NCBI GenBank assembly: GCA_032358165.1
Contig: JAALGY010000059.1
Coordinates: forward strand, 1,054,001 to 1,118,000
Direction: 5' to 3'
DNA: 64,000 bases
Source: Diplosphaera chodatii
Taxonomy: Eukaryota > Chlorophyta > Trebouxiophyceae > Prasiolales > Stichococcaceae
Translations under genes and position numbers: made by a program
The notes under the pieces: generated by a model
Told to the model about the DNA's origin: nothing
The model's database searches: none
What the model saw: only the letters and a program-made list of their open reading frames with translations
Shown: positions 34,192 through 47,600 of the stretch, piece by piece
Layout of the letters: every line of letters begins with the position of its first letter
How positions within the stretch are numbered: the first letter of the stretch is position 1

Positions 34192-37100
34192 CTACTGCTG
34201 AGCTGCCTTTGCGGCGTCCAGCAGGGCGCTGAGCTGCTCCAGGGCTGCCGTCAGGCGACTGAACGACTCTGTGTCGCCAAACTTCTCGCGTGTCTGCTGC
34301 GTCGCGCCCCTGAGCTGCATGCGTCCAGATGACAAGTCCCTGCAATCGCAGACGTGCCAGTCAGCGCCAACGTGGCAGCTTGTGTGGTCCGGAGGGTCCA
34401 TCGCATACTTTTGTCTCTTGACAGAGTTGCACGTTGTGTTCAGAGCGGCTGCACTGCAAGCAAAGTGTCCTGGCGTGCGCAGCTGATGCGTCAGCTTCCC
34501 TTCTGCACTGATGCAGTGCCATGAAACCTGCTGCGGTCTGGTCGCCCGGGGATCATTGGTCACCTGGCAGAGGGCTGCCCGGCTTCTGCGGCTGTGGCAT
34601 GCATCGCCACTAGCTGCAGCAGCGCCGCTGCGTACACCTCGAATGCAGCAGCTTCCTGCTTCCAGGGCGTCCCCTGCAGCCCGCGGATCTGGCGCACGAG
34701 CGCCTCCCGCTCGCTGGTCGTCTCGCCGGTGGCCCTGTAGCACACGCAGCCCTGTGCACTTGAGTTTGGATCCCATGGAAACCCAGGCCTCTGCTCATCT
34801 GTGGTAATCGAGTCGTCGGTCTGCTCCTGGCAGATCTTGAACGCAGGCATGAACGATGCAGACGACGGTGAACGACCGCAAGCCGCAAGCCCAGCACACA
34901 GTTGCTGGAGGGCAGCACAGATGTGGCTGCTTGTCGTAACAGCGACAATGTATGACAGGAGCGAACACTCCCATGTCAGAACGTCAGGTGAGCACCTGTA
35001 GAACTGGGCGAGGAGGCCCCACAGACCGCTGTCGCCTGCCGCAGACCCCGCGGCCAGCTTGAGCACCTGCGCACACCGCACCCTCTACCTGTCAATTCAG
35101 ACCCGCTGCGAGTGCTGCGCATCATGGGAGTCATCAGGGAGCATGCTGCCCAGTCGCATGGGTATGCTGCTCGCAGACACCCTGCATCATTGTTGGGTGG
35201 ACAGGAAGCAGTGCGAAGCAGTGGGCGTCTCTGGTGCTCTGATGCAAGACGCACCTTGGCCAAACCGGATCGTAGCTGCGCGGCTTCGTGCCCAGTCAGC
35301 GGCTGTGGCGCTGCATCGTCAGGCTGGTCTGCTTCCTCTGCATCCACTGCTGCTCCTAAATTCACTGCTTCCTGCTGCGGGACGCTGCCACCCCGCGCTG
35401 ACGCTTCTGAGGCGGCTGCTATGCCAGCATCTGCTGCATTGGTGGCCGCACCGATGGCAGTTCCACTCTTGGCTGCCACGGCAACGCCTTCTGGCTGCCC
35501 AGTGGCTGCGGCCCCGCCGGCGACAGCTGCGGAGCTGGCAGCAACGGTGCCCATGTCAGGAGCTGTTGATGCATTCGGCTCCTCGGCGGCCACAGCAGGC
35601 GGCGCTGCCGAAGGGCCGGCGGCGAGCGCGTCAGACAGCCACGATATGAGCGCCCCCAGCACCTCTGTCTCCAGCTTCTGCCCGCCGGTCAGCTCCAGCA
35701 CCTGCAGATTGAAACTGACAGCCATCAGCTGAAGTCACAATCAGGTGCTCAAGCCCTGCGCTCATCGTACGTCTCATGCATGCATCCTGTTGTTGCGACA
35801 GGGTGTTCATTCTGGGACAAGCAGCACCGACAAAACGTTGGTGGCTGCGCTGCTTCTGGAACTGCGTAAGCCGAGTGCACCATGCCACAGAGTGGCGTTT
35901 TGACGCCGGGTGTGCTTGTGCACAGCATGTGCAGAGTAGATTGTATACCTGGGCGGCGCCGCGCAGGGCGTGCAGGGGGTGGCCCGCGTGCGCCGCCGCC
36001 AGCGCGTAGTTGCTCCACATCTGCCACGCCTCCCGCTTGTGCTTCACCGCCTGCGCCCAGAGGGTGTGCATGGTGATGCAGCGGGCAACCGTAGCCCCTG
36101 AGGAGGGTTGTGCACGCAGCCCACCAGGTGTTTGCCTGCCGCTGTCATGCGCGCGTCAAAAGCACACATGCTCCTCAGCTTACATACACAGGAGGACATG
36201 AACTGCAGAGTTCAGCCGGGTGGTTCGGGCCGGAGACGCTGAAGCGGCACAGCAACAGCAGCCAGACTACGACTCCTTTTGATATCATCTGCCGCATAAG
36301 GTGAGCAGTGTGATATGTCAGAACATGCACACCGCCCAGATAGGAGCAAGCGCCAAGCCAAAAGACTGTGCTCAAACACAACCCCAGCATGGAGACCTTC
36401 AGCAGAAGATGAAGCCTGAAAGCAGCTGGGTGTGCTGTCTGAATCTCTGGCCTGATACAGCTGAAGGCCTCCATGCTTGTTGGGTTTGGCTCGGCGTGGT
36501 GTGGTCCGCACCTCGGCGGCAGCCGCAAAGGCGGGGGCCCAGGTGCGGTGCTGCAGGTGCACCGCCGCGATGTTGGCCCACGCGTCGCCGTTGTCCGGCT
36601 CCTGCTGCACCGTGCGCGTGAACGCCTGCGCAGGCACCATCTGGGACTTGCAAATAGGACCTGACGAACCGGAAAAGGGTCCACACACACGAGGGCCCAG
36701 GCTTCGTCAGTGTCTGGCTTCTGTTACAGTCTTGGAGTGCAGTCCTATTGTTGCTGAGCAGCGTGAAACGGTATGTTGCATGCAGAGCCAGCACCTCTGG
36801 CAGGGCAAAGTGCCTCAATGCTGACCTCACATCTCGTGTGCAGGATTGTCGGCAATCTGCGCTGGCACAAGGCCATGAGGACCAGTTCGTCCCATCAGAT
36901 CAGCACCCTGGGCTGCTGAGGCTACAGGCTGAGGCTACAGACCACCATTCCTCATGACCGTACCGCCTCAACCTGTTGTTGCGCACAAAATGGCAACTGT
37001 GTGACTGCAACAGACACCGCAGCACACCTGCACCGCGCGCGTGTCGTCGGCCGCCTTCAGCGCCGCGTAGCCCAGCGCAAACCAGCCGTCGGGGTGCAGC

Positions 37101-40100
37101 GGGTTGAGCGCCAGCGCCGCCTCCCAGTGCTCGGCCGCCCCCTGGTAGTCCTTTCTCCGCATAGCGCTGCAAGCAGCAGCCACTCATTCCAAACGCTGCC
37201 TGTGGGCTACTGAGCAAGGCCACAGGCATGCCTCGACAGCCCAACAGTGATCGCATATTGCAGAGTATAGCCACTGTGATGGCTTGGCTGGAACACAGTG
37301 TGCCAGACCCAAGTACCTTCTGGCCAGGGAGCGCTTGGCGCGCGCAGAGCGCTGCCCCGACCGCTCCCAGGCGGCCCTGTAGCAGCCGTCGTCCTGGCGC
37401 AGGTCCCCCAGCGCGCACCACAGCCGCGCCTCGTCCGGCGTCTCCTGCAGCCGGGCCCGTATCAGCGCCTCCGCCTGCGGGGACACGCTGCTGCATCGGT
37501 GCCTCGCTGTGGTTGCAGCAGTCCATGCAAGTGCTTGTCGCGACTGAACAGCCCATTCACGACACGAGGACAGCACCTGGCGCATTTGTGGTCAGTGGCA
37601 TCATGCAGCGTCGTGCCAGTACAATGTGTGTAAGGTTGCTATCAGTGAGTAGTGGTGGCGGGCGGGGTGCAGCACCTGGGGCGCCTTGCCGAGCATCTGG
37701 TAGCACAGGATGAGGCTGTCCCAGAGCTCCAGCTCCTCGAACATCGGCAGCGCGGAGCCTGCAGCAGCTCGCCAGGTTGTCAGCAGCACCGCATACCGTT
37801 CCACCATTTGCCCAATGCTTACCCTGTTCACGTATCAACTGCATGCCACGATCGAGAAGCAAGCTGACACACAACACCGAATGTGACCAAGGCCGCATGG
37901 AAGCGCTGCATGGCATGCAAACAAAGCCTTGCACTACACAGCGCTTCTGACGAACAGTCAAACAAAGCCAAGCACTAGGCGCATGACCACGAGCCCCGAG
38001 GCAACCAGCCCCTCGACCAGCTCCTCGCGCAGCGTGGCGCCCGGCGGCTGAAAGGGGCTTTGTGGGGAACTCTTGCTGAAAGTAAGGCAAACCCTGTCAC
38101 TCACCGACCAGCCCGGAGGCGATCAGCCCCTCGCCCAGCTCCCGGCGCAGCGTGACGCCCAGCGGCTGCGCGACGGCGAACGCCAGGCGCAGGCGGCTCG
38201 CCACGGGCGGCGGCCCCGGGGCGGCCAGCGCGTCCGCCAGCCGCTGCAGCGCCAGCAGCGCGCGGTCGCGGGTGCGGGGCCGCCCCCGCTCGTGGCGCGC
38301 CCTGGCAGCGTGGGGGTTAGGGTTTAGGGTTTAGGGTCAGGCAATCCAAGCAACCCTCAGCTGGGACGGCACACATGACCACACTGATGCGTGGTGCACG
38401 GCCTTGCCTGGGCAGCAGCTTGCAGCACGGTCCTCGGCAGACACAGAGGTGCACATAATGCGAGGGCATGTGAGCCGTCGTCCAGCACGGTGCCCGGTGC
38501 GCAGCCTGGCGCACTTGAGCAGGTGCGCGGCGGCCCGGGGCAGCGGCCAGGAGCGCGGCTGCTGCAGCACCGCCTCCGCGAAGGGCGCCGCCTGCCACCC
38601 CGCCAGCTCGTCCGCCGCCCGGCCCTGCAGCAGCGCATGCATCCACCGCCCGTGACATGTGCAGGCGAGCAGGCCACAGCGGTGCTCTCGTGACATGGTC
38701 GCACGGGAGCATTGCCACAACGCAGCGAGGCTGAGCCAGCCCAGTGGTCAGACGGCTGGCAGATCCGATCCGCAACAGCCGGGCCATTTGGTGCGTCAGG
38801 TGCCACTCGCCTTCTTGACCTGCGCCGCGCGCCCCAGCAGCAGCGCCTGCTCCAGGGCGCCCAGGGCGGCCGGCGCCTCGCCGTCCGCTGCGACGATGCG
38901 GGGCGCCGGCAGCACATCGACGTCTGCTGCGATGCCCTGCATGCAGGCGCAAGCTCATGCCTGTTCAACCCGAGAGGTTGACAGCTGGGCCTTTGTTGTC
39001 TGCTGATGCAGCTTTGTTGGTGAGCCTCCGGACAGTTCAGAGCAGTGACTGCGGGATAGCACGCAGCGCCATGTGAAATCACAGTCAGGATGCGGCAGTT
39101 ACCTCCAGGTCGGAAGTGCTCGCGCCCTCCAGCGCCGCCTGCAGTGTCGCTGCGTCGTCGCCGTCGCTGCACCGGGGCAGCGCTGAACCGGCGCTGCCGC
39201 CGCCGCCGCTGCCGGCCGTGCTGGTGTCCGCTGCTGCTGCCGCCGACCCAGGGGCGCCCCCAGCCGCTGCGGGGTGGGACACGTGCACCAGCAGCTGCGC
39301 TTTCGCGTCCACCTGGTGCACCGTGCGCGTGCCGAGGGCCCCTGACAGCACAGAAAAGCAAAACTTAAGCACCCCTGGCCAAGTCTGCTGGATTCGACAC
39401 GTCTAAAGGCCTGACATCAGCTCAGCACGCACTGCTTGCTTCCCATATCGCAGACGTCCAGAGCGGCGGACATCCCACCTGTCAGCTCCAGCGACAGCCC
39501 CAGGGCCGCCTCGGCCGCCGCCAGGTGCGCCTCGGCAGCCTTTTAAGGCATGCAGACATGTGTCAGCAACTCGGGTCCCACAGCCAGAGCAGCGCCTTCA
39601 GCGGGATCATGCAGGGGCATGACCAGCAAAGCGGCGTGATGGCGACAGGAAGATGCAGACCTTCACATCGCCGTACGCCTGCTCCACGGCAGCCGCCTCC
39701 AGCCGGGCCGCGGCGGCCAGCTGGTGCTGCAGGGTGGCGTCGCCGCCCGCCAGCTGTGCAGCCGCCTCGCCGCCGTCGAAGCCGGACACGACCTGCAGCT
39801 CACACGAAAACAAACCAGAAGGTCCTGACCCACACATGGTGTATAGTACCGCTGAGTCCGTACAGTGCATCACAGTTCCTGCAGGGGGTGATTGCACTGG
39901 TGTCTTCAACGTGATGTGCTTCAGGACGGCGGTGCATGGCAGGCACCTGCTGCGTGAGCTGCTGCAGGGGGGCCCGCAGCGCCGCCGCGCGCCCCGACAG
40001 CACCCGCTGCTGCGTCGCCAGCGCGCGCGCCGCCCACCAGGCCCAGCTGGCCGGCAGGCCGGGGGCCACACGCTGCGCCGCCTGCTGGCCGGGGGCCACG

Positions 40101-41009
40101 GCGGCACCGTCGCCGCTGGCCTCGCCAGGCGCTCGCAGGCCTGCACAGGCGATGGGTCGGCAAGTTTGGGACCCCCGGCATGATACAAAGCGTGCATTTG
40201 GCCTTGCCACATTGTCAGACGACTTGGTGCGGAGCCAACACGCACCAAGCGGCGGAAGCAGGATGCTGAGCGCCAGCAGCAGGTACTGCGGGAGGTACAC
40301 CCGCCCCAGGGCCTCCTCCCCGCTCGCCGCCAGCCGCCCGACGGCCCAGCGGTCCGCGGCGGAGGCGGCGCTCCGGCCGAGGGTGCCGCCAGCTGTGGCG
40401 CGCACACTGGTGCCGCTGCTGCCCGCTGCTGACGGTGCTGCCAGGTCCACAGGGCTCTCTGGCACGCCTTCTGGCTGTGGCCTGCGAGCGCCACGCGCTG
40501 GGGTTGATGATCAAAGTGTGTGAAGACACAGCTTGCTGTGGTGACGACCACAATCTGCCTTAAGGGACTACCACGGCCGAGCACAACTGGCAGGAGCACA
40601 CGCCGTACCCTGTCAGGTTGGCCTGCAGGAACAGCAGCAGCGCAGCCGCAGCAGCTGCCAGCAGCGCAAGGATGCCCGACGTCGACGCTGCTGCGTTCGA
40701 CACCCCGCTGCCGCTGCGGATCGAGGCCGCGCAGCCACGCGCAGCCTGCATGTAAGCGGCTAACCCGGTGCTGCCGTCGCTGCCGCCGCCAGCATCTGGA
40801 TCACTACCCTTGCTCGCGGCTGCGTCGCGGGCAGCATCGTCTGCCGTGTCGGCAGCGGGGCTGGCTGGGGTGTCCGATTGCGTGTGGCTGTGCCATGACG
40901 GCAGGACGCCATGCTGCACCGCCGCCCGCAGCGTGGCTCCATAGTCGCCTGCCTCGATGCTGCTGATCAGCTCCGCAACTGCGTGTCGCACAGCAGTGTC
41001 AATGAATGT
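34192..41009 (-). CDS. tetratricopeptide repeat protein 27 (TTC27/Emw1-like), 5' end incomplete
   Basis: About 18 exons are read leftward, ending at the TAG at 34192-34194. Matches follow the TTC27 order. An N-terminal ISSIEAGDYGATLRAA precedes LLLFLQANLTG (40991-40600), then ALGRVYLPQYLLLALSILL, WAWWAARALATQQRVLSG and GALGTRTVHQVDAKAQLLV near 39330. TPR helices begin with LPMFEELELWDSLILCYQML near 37740. Next are EALIRARLQETPDEARLWCA, RRKDYQGAAEHWEAALALNP (37160) and RTVQQEPDNGDAWANIAAVH (36600). Yeast Emw1 is needed for cell-wall/endomembrane integrity, and the human protein has been linked to rRNA processing; the role here is inferred. The first clear exon begins at 41009 after a TAG acceptor and has no ATG in frame, so a first exon lies upstream. 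An Ala-rich insertion of about 100 residues at 35230-35640 is unusual. Confidence 0.8.
37998..38168 (-). repeat. duplicated exon fragment inside the TTC27-like gene
   Basis: The exon end encoding QPLGVTLRRELGEGLIASGL (38168-38108) recurs in the next intron at about 38052-37996 as QPPGATLREELVEGLVASGL. The second copy has an acceptor-like CCCCTTTCAG. It has lost the good donor (GGTGAGTG became GTGGTCATG), so it looks like a decayed or optional exon. Confidence 0.7.
38315..38336 (+). repeat. interstitial telomere-type repeat (TTTAGGG)n
   Basis: About three units (GGTTAGGGTTTAGGGTTTAG and on) lie in a TTC27 intron. On the coding strand they read as CCCTAAA just before the acceptor GCTGCCAG, where a pyrimidine tract is expected. 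Confidence 0.85.
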
Positions 41010-41661
41010 CTATCAACGATGTCGTGCCCTGTGACAAGGGGCCCCTGGGGGCGGTCTGCTCCAGCGCAGCAACATGCTGCAGGTGTGACGGCTGAGCATT
41101 GCATGAACATAGAGCTTGTCATCTAGGTCGGCACACTGGCCCTCATGCTGCACCTGCGGTATCGCTAGCAGTGTCAGAGACCGTGCCGTGCTGAACACCA
41201 CTCAAAGTTGCAAGCAGGAGCTGCAACTCTGCCGATCCCATGCTACTTTCGGCCAAGATTCAAGCGCATCAACGGCAATGTTTGTATCAGGATATAGCTG
41301 ACGGGGTGTGGAATTGCTTCTGCGCCATTATCATCACCGAAATGCAGTTTGGCCGGTTTCCGACAGGTTCACGCCATGCACGCATATCGACACAGGGCAA
41401 GCACAGGGCACCTTAGTTTACCAACCAACGTGACACACATGACATCCTAGGTCGTCCCCTAGTGTGCCAATTCAATGCTACACTGCTGTACAAAGCGACA
41501 GGACGAGCTGCATCTGTAGAACTGCACAAGACAAGGAGCTGGAAATGACAAACCCACGTTGCTGGGTCAAGCTTTGCTGCTGCATCCGTCAGGGCACAGG
41601 CCGCAATGTGCCCCAGGAACCTTGGACAAGGTGCGCTGCCGGGTGCATGCATTCAATTTTC
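41010..41661. other. region between TTC27 and aldehyde oxidase genes
   Basis: This 650 bases should contain the missing first exon and promoter of the TTC27-like gene and the aldehyde oxidase 3' untranslated region. Minus-strand open frames at 41013-41201 and 41413-41652 show no domain, and I could not pick the first exon. Confidence 0.5.
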
Positions 41662-44600
41662 TCACAACACCTCCCAGCTGCTGTCGCTGAGAGCGCTGCC
41701 GCCGCTGCCCGCCGGGCTGCCGCCGCCGCCGCTCTCTGTCGCCTCAGCAGCCGCAAGATGATCCATCGCGCCAGCAGCGCCGGACTTCCGCTCCAGGGCC
41801 GCCTCCAGCATGTCGGCCACGCAGAAGTCGCCCACCGCGCTGCGCAGAGCCACGGTGGTGGCTGGCGCGAACAGCGGCTGCCACGCACCCTGCAGCATTG
41901 GACGGCAGTGCGAAGACTTGTAGTCGCGCAAGGACTAATATGACGATGCAGCCCCAGTGTGCAGCTGGGTGCATCAGCAGTGGCAGCTCTGGCTGTTTGA
42001 TGAGCACGCAGTTCACATTGCCACATCCAGGTAGCAGCATGCAGCTCTGCCGAGAAACGGGAGGCACTGCCATTTGGCACTGCAGGACGGGCATGCATGG
42101 CAACATGACAGCTGCCGAGTGCTGCAGGGCCAGCATGGCGATGTACCTTGGTGGTGCCGGACACCTCGGCGCGCGCTGCGGCCACCGCGTTCTGCAGCGC
42201 CGCCAGCACGCCCGCCGACAGCATGAGGCACGGCTCCCCGCTGGCCTTGCTGCTCATGATGCCCCGCGGGTTGGGCGAGTCCTGCGTCGCAGATCACAGC
42301 AGTGTCATGCTGAGTGGCTCCTTCAGGATGGCAAGGTCAACGACACCGTTCCACACTGACAGGCAAGATCAACATTGATCCAGATGTTCAACTGCAGACA
42401 CTTGGCTTCGCATGTATTTCGAAAATGGATTTGCTGCTGGACTGGGGACAGCTGAATTGCAGGTGCGCCGTCACCACGCATGCATACCCACAGAAGGCAT
42501 GCACGAAATGCACAGCACTCTGCATAATGCTGTTCAGCTGACACATCATGTCTGTGGGTGCTAAAAGGGCCCCTTTCACGAACACAGTTTGCAATTAACC
42601 ATGCCGAACCTGTCTCAGGAACATGCATACGCAAAAAGGCTTTGTCGGAGCAGCCCTCGTATGTCCATGAGTGGTGCACCTTCAAGAAGGTGACGTTCAG
42701 CTCGCGGGGGATGTCGGCGGGCGTGGGGATCTTGTAGTCCCAGGTGTTGGTGGTCACCAGGCGCCCCCCGGCGTCGAACACCACCTCCTCCAGCGCCTGC
42801 AGGCCCAGCCCCTGCACGAATGCGCCCTCCACCTGCGGTCAAACCCCAGCGCTCAAGTCTCACATCATTTGCTTTCGGTGGACATGCACCGACAGGGATC
42901 TCAACAGACAGCAGTACTTCGGTCCATTGCTGTGGTTGCTGCTGCCAGCTGCATCGCAGTGTACGCTGCACTTGACTGCTCGACGCTACTTAGTGGATGC
43001 GTATATACTGCCAAGCAGGACGGGCCAGGTTTGCAGGAGAGCAGCCGTCTACCATGCAATGGCTCAAGCACATGCATGGCGGTGTTTCATCAGCTGCTGG
43101 CTAACAGGTTGCCGCCACACCGCTCCGCACCTGCCCAATGTCTATGCCCGGGTTCAGCGAGTGCCCGCAGTCGAACAGAATGTCCGTCCGCAGCAGCAGC
43201 TTCTCTCCAGTCAGCACGTCGATCTCCACCTGCGCATCACGCAACCACCCTATTGAACACGATCATCACCTGCGCCTGACACCGTCAGTGCATGGTGTGC
43301 ATGCAGTCTGCAGGCTCCCGGGCCAGCAGCTGCTGTGACGAGTGAGCCGCGCTCCCATACTTATCACACCAGCAACTTGCTTTCAGCATCACAGACAGCA
43401 GATGGCGCGGGTGGTCAGTCATGGCAGGCCCCGGGTGCCGCACCTCGGACACGCCGGCGCCGAAGCTCATGTAGTTGAGCTGCTCTTTGCCACTGCCGGG
43501 GCCGCCGACCTCCGAGCCGTCCCACCACCCCATGGCGCTCAGGCACACCTGCGACACCCCCCACCGCGTGCATTCACATGGTCGCATTGCAGCGTCCTGT
43601 GTTTTGCTCAGGGACCAGTATATGGCCGCTTTGCATGGCACCTCTGATACTGTTTCTGCTACAAGGGTTGACTGCCAGTAGCAAGGTAGCAGGGCCTCAC
43701 TTTGGTGGGGACATGGCCGACGTCGTCGCCCTGCGCCTCTTGAATGATATCCTCCCAGCTCGCGTGCTCGCCGGCCTCCTCGACGATCGGCCGCAGCTGC
43801 TTGACCACCTTCTCGCACGCAAGCCTCACTGCCTGCAGACGTTCACCCAGAAGTTTGCACTTCGAAGCTGGACCATCACCCAGTAGCAAGCCTGAACAAG
43901 TGGTGCATCGTGCGCAAACTGTGCTTCTGGGGCCCTGCCAAGATCGTGTGACATGACAAAGTGCCGGTTCCGTCGCAAGCGTGTAGAGGATGTTTCCATC
44001 GACATAGAGCTCGCGCGACTGGCTGTGGGATCCGCACATGGGCAGGCAGACTGGGGTTGCACTTAACCCTCTGAGCACCTGGCAGGCGCCCTCCGAGCCG
44101 GTGGAGCTCCAGGTTGCGCCGCAGCCCGGGTGCACATCGGTCCCGGTGTCGCCCACCCGGATCTTTGACAGCGGCAGCGGCGCGCCCCCAGGCGTGGCCT
44201 TGCCAAGCGCAAACGCCGCCATCTGTGTGCAGCATGCCGGCACTTTGAGTATCTACATGCCAAGCCTGAGGTGTGGCAGGCCGGTAGCACGCTGCTGCGC
44301 CGCCAGAAGCCGCCGACCGCTCAACGCCACCGCTTCCTATGTCCTCTACACTGCTCAACATGATAACTGCTGTACCTGCTTGACCTTGGTGGCGAGGCCC
44401 TGCCCCATCTCCAGGCCGCCCGAGGCCACCAGCACCGAGCCATCGGGGTATACATGCACGCTGGCCGCCATGGCCGGCGGCGAGCAGTCGAACCTGCGGA
44501 TGCAGTGACTGTTGCGGTCCAGCCTCGACAGGCATACTGTGCCGCTTGGCAAGGGGGAGGAGTCGGGCATCAAGGCACAGCTGGTGTGCTGCAGGGTGGG

Positions 44601-47600
44601 ATGGACCATGCCTGACGGGCGTGATGGCTATTCCGCGCTTCCGCCAGGCGTTGGCAGCATTGAAGGCGTGCACCGCTGTCAAGCGCTCCTCAAACCTTGC
44701 ATCCTCCTGCACATCCCACAGGCTCACACCACTTTGTTGACGCGGTCATTACGGTTGTCCAAAGTAGGTTCGCGGTCAACAGAAGGGGTGAGCGTAGCAT
44801 CTCGGCTGTACAGACGGTCCGGACCTGGATCTGCGCCCAGATGCGGGGCAGCGTGAACAGCGACGCCTTGAAAAGGCGCCCCTGCGCCGTGCTCAGCACC
44901 TGCGCCGCGTACTTGACCATTCCATGAGTTCAATCGTACAAGGAACAGCTGAGTCCGTAAATGTCCCAGAGTCTAGTCAAACGAGCTGGTGCTGCCATGT
45001 GCATCGGCTGCCTGCGCTTGCCCAGCAGCACACATCTCATGAGGCACACCCCAGCACTCGACTAAGGAAGATACCACATTCTGTGGCAAACCACACCATA
45101 CCTGCTCGCCATTGCTCAGCCCCGCTGCAGGTCCAGCGAAGCAGGGCCTGTGCGGTGCAGCAGCAGCTGGCGTGTCCAGACCATCATCCGGCGCCCCCCG
45201 CAGCTGAGTCCGCACCGCCGCCTCCGGCGTGCCGTCCGCCGCGACGCTGAAAGCGACGCTGCTGCTGCCGCCTGGCGCCGGTGTACTGCCGTCAGCCTGT
45301 GCGTCACTGGCGTCACTGCCACTGTCGGCGCCACTGTTGTCGCTATCCCGGACAGCTGGCGCCAGCGGGTCCGGCTCAAGGGCGTCTGGCCGCGCGATGA
45401 AGTTGCGGCTCTTGACGTGCGCAGGGTCCAGCCCCAACTCCGCTGCAACGTGCTCCATCACCTGCGGTTCACCGGCAGTGAGCTGAGAGGCCGCCTTTTG
45501 TGTGGGTGGGGGCCGCACCAGCATGGCCAAACTTGTTCACGCACAACAAACATGCCCGATCGTCATGCACAAAATGGAACAAGCGACCGCAGGCGTCGAG
45601 ACGCAGCGCCCCACCTGCTCGATGACCATGACGGCCTGCATGTAGCCGGGCCCGCGCATGATGGTGTGCGGCGCCAGGTGGCCCTTAGCCAGCTGCAGGT
45701 CCACGTCCAGCGCCGGGAGATCATACGCCTGGGGGGGCGGCATGCGTTCTGGTCACCTCGTGCGGATGGCTGGAACACTTTTGCGAGAACATTTTGACTG
45801 GTTGCCTTGCCATCCCTGCAATTGGGCTGTGATCGGTGTGCACAGCAAGCGTGGCCATGCAGCGGTGCACACGGCAGCCTCATGTTTTGACTGTACTGAT
45901 ATCCCTATCGCGATCGTCAAAGGCACATTGCATGCATATAGCAGTCACAACTCATGGACGCACCATGTCGGAGCCCTTGCGCAGCATGTCGATGTCGTCG
46001 CCCGACAGGTCCTTCACGTGCCCCGCCAGCATGCCGCCCCGCAGCCGCAGCGCCGTGAGCTTGCCGTCGGCCCGGAAGCCCACGTCGTAGGTGATGTCCA
46101 CCGAGCAGCGCCCTGCAGTTGCAAACGCTTCAGCTGTGTACGGACTGCAGCAGCGGTGCTTCGGAAAGTCGGCACTGGCCGTAAGCTGATACGCCCAGCG
46201 CTTTGGCTGCATAGGCGGTCGCACGCAGTGTGCAGCGCTGATCAGGGGTGACAGAGGTTGAAGCGGGACTGTGCATCTGGAGGATGGCAGGTGTGCGCGA
46301 CTCAGAGCACGCACCCTGGTTCTGGCGCATGTCGTCCTCCCGCGTCAGCACGTAGCGCACGGGCCTGCGCAGCTTGGCCGCGGCCACCGCCGCCGCGGCC
46401 GCGGGCGGCAGGCAGCGGGAGCTCTTGCCGCCAAAGGCGCCGCCCAGCCGCCGGCACACCACCTTGACCTGCAACGTGCGGGGCGGGCAGGCGGCGTCAG
46501 CGCTGCCGTCGGCTGCTGGGGTGGGGCCACATCACCGTCGCGCGGCCTGCGGTGTGTCCGCTTGAGTTGCGAGCTTACTGCCCAGCAGCAGGTGCAGGCA
46601 CACAGCACCGACCTTGCCCTGCTCACATGGGCAGGCCAGACATAAGGTCGAGCGGCAGCAACATTGCATTGTCAGTCCTTCGCGACACCTGTGCATGTGT
46701 GGAAGACGAGCAGTCTGCAGACGGCACCTGGTGAAAGGGGATGCCGAGCGTGGTCGCCACCGTGCGCTGCACGGCGTCCACGGACTGCGTCGCCGAGTGC
46801 ACCGTGAACGTGCCGCCCTCATCGGGGACCGCCACCGCCGCCTGCGGCACCCAGTTGGTTTGTGAGAGCGCAAGCACTCTCAAGCACCTGAACCAAGATT
46901 CAAGCAGGAATCGGTGCACCGCGGCAGCGGCGGTGGCGGCAGGTCAGCGGCAGTGGCGGCAGGTCAGCGGCACAGCAGTTCAGACGGTCTGACTGCTGCG
47001 ACGGGGGACCCGCCTGCGGCTCCATGTAGAAGTGCTGCTGCGAGCCGATGACGTAGCGCGCGTCCGTGATGCGGTGCGGCGCCGCCGCCAGCGCGGCATC
47101 CACCGCCGCCCTGTTGCCTGCCTTGTTAGCAGCCTCCTCGGCTGTCGGTGCTGCAGCAGTGTGACGGTTCTGCTGTCGATAGGACCTCAGCAAGTATGCT
47201 ACATGTTCCAAACTCAAATTTAGAATGGAAGATAGTCATCATGGCGATGGCATCAAATATATAGATAAGCGGTGTTGGAGGTTCGTAGACCACACACCTG
47301 GCTCCTCATGAAGCGAGCCGACAGCAAGGGCATCGGCCATCGTGAGGATGGGCTTGGGCAGCTCCTTGCCCTGCCGACATGCAGGAAGTCAAGTGTATCC
47401 ATGGGCGCATCCCACCCTGTAATGCCTTTGACCCATGCAGCTAAAAGCCCTGCTGCAACTAGGCTGCACAATGACACTATGAAGCGTTGCTGTACACCAA
47501 GGCCATCCACAACGATGATGCGGTCTCACCTCGGCATCCTTTTGGCTGTACTCGACCTGCACTGCAGCGGCCGCGGCCTCCGCTGCTTGCTGCAAGACAG

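Noticed and set aside
38315..38336. TTTAGGG repeats as a true chromosome end
   Set aside because: Only about three units are present, and they are embedded in an intron with genes continuing on both sides.
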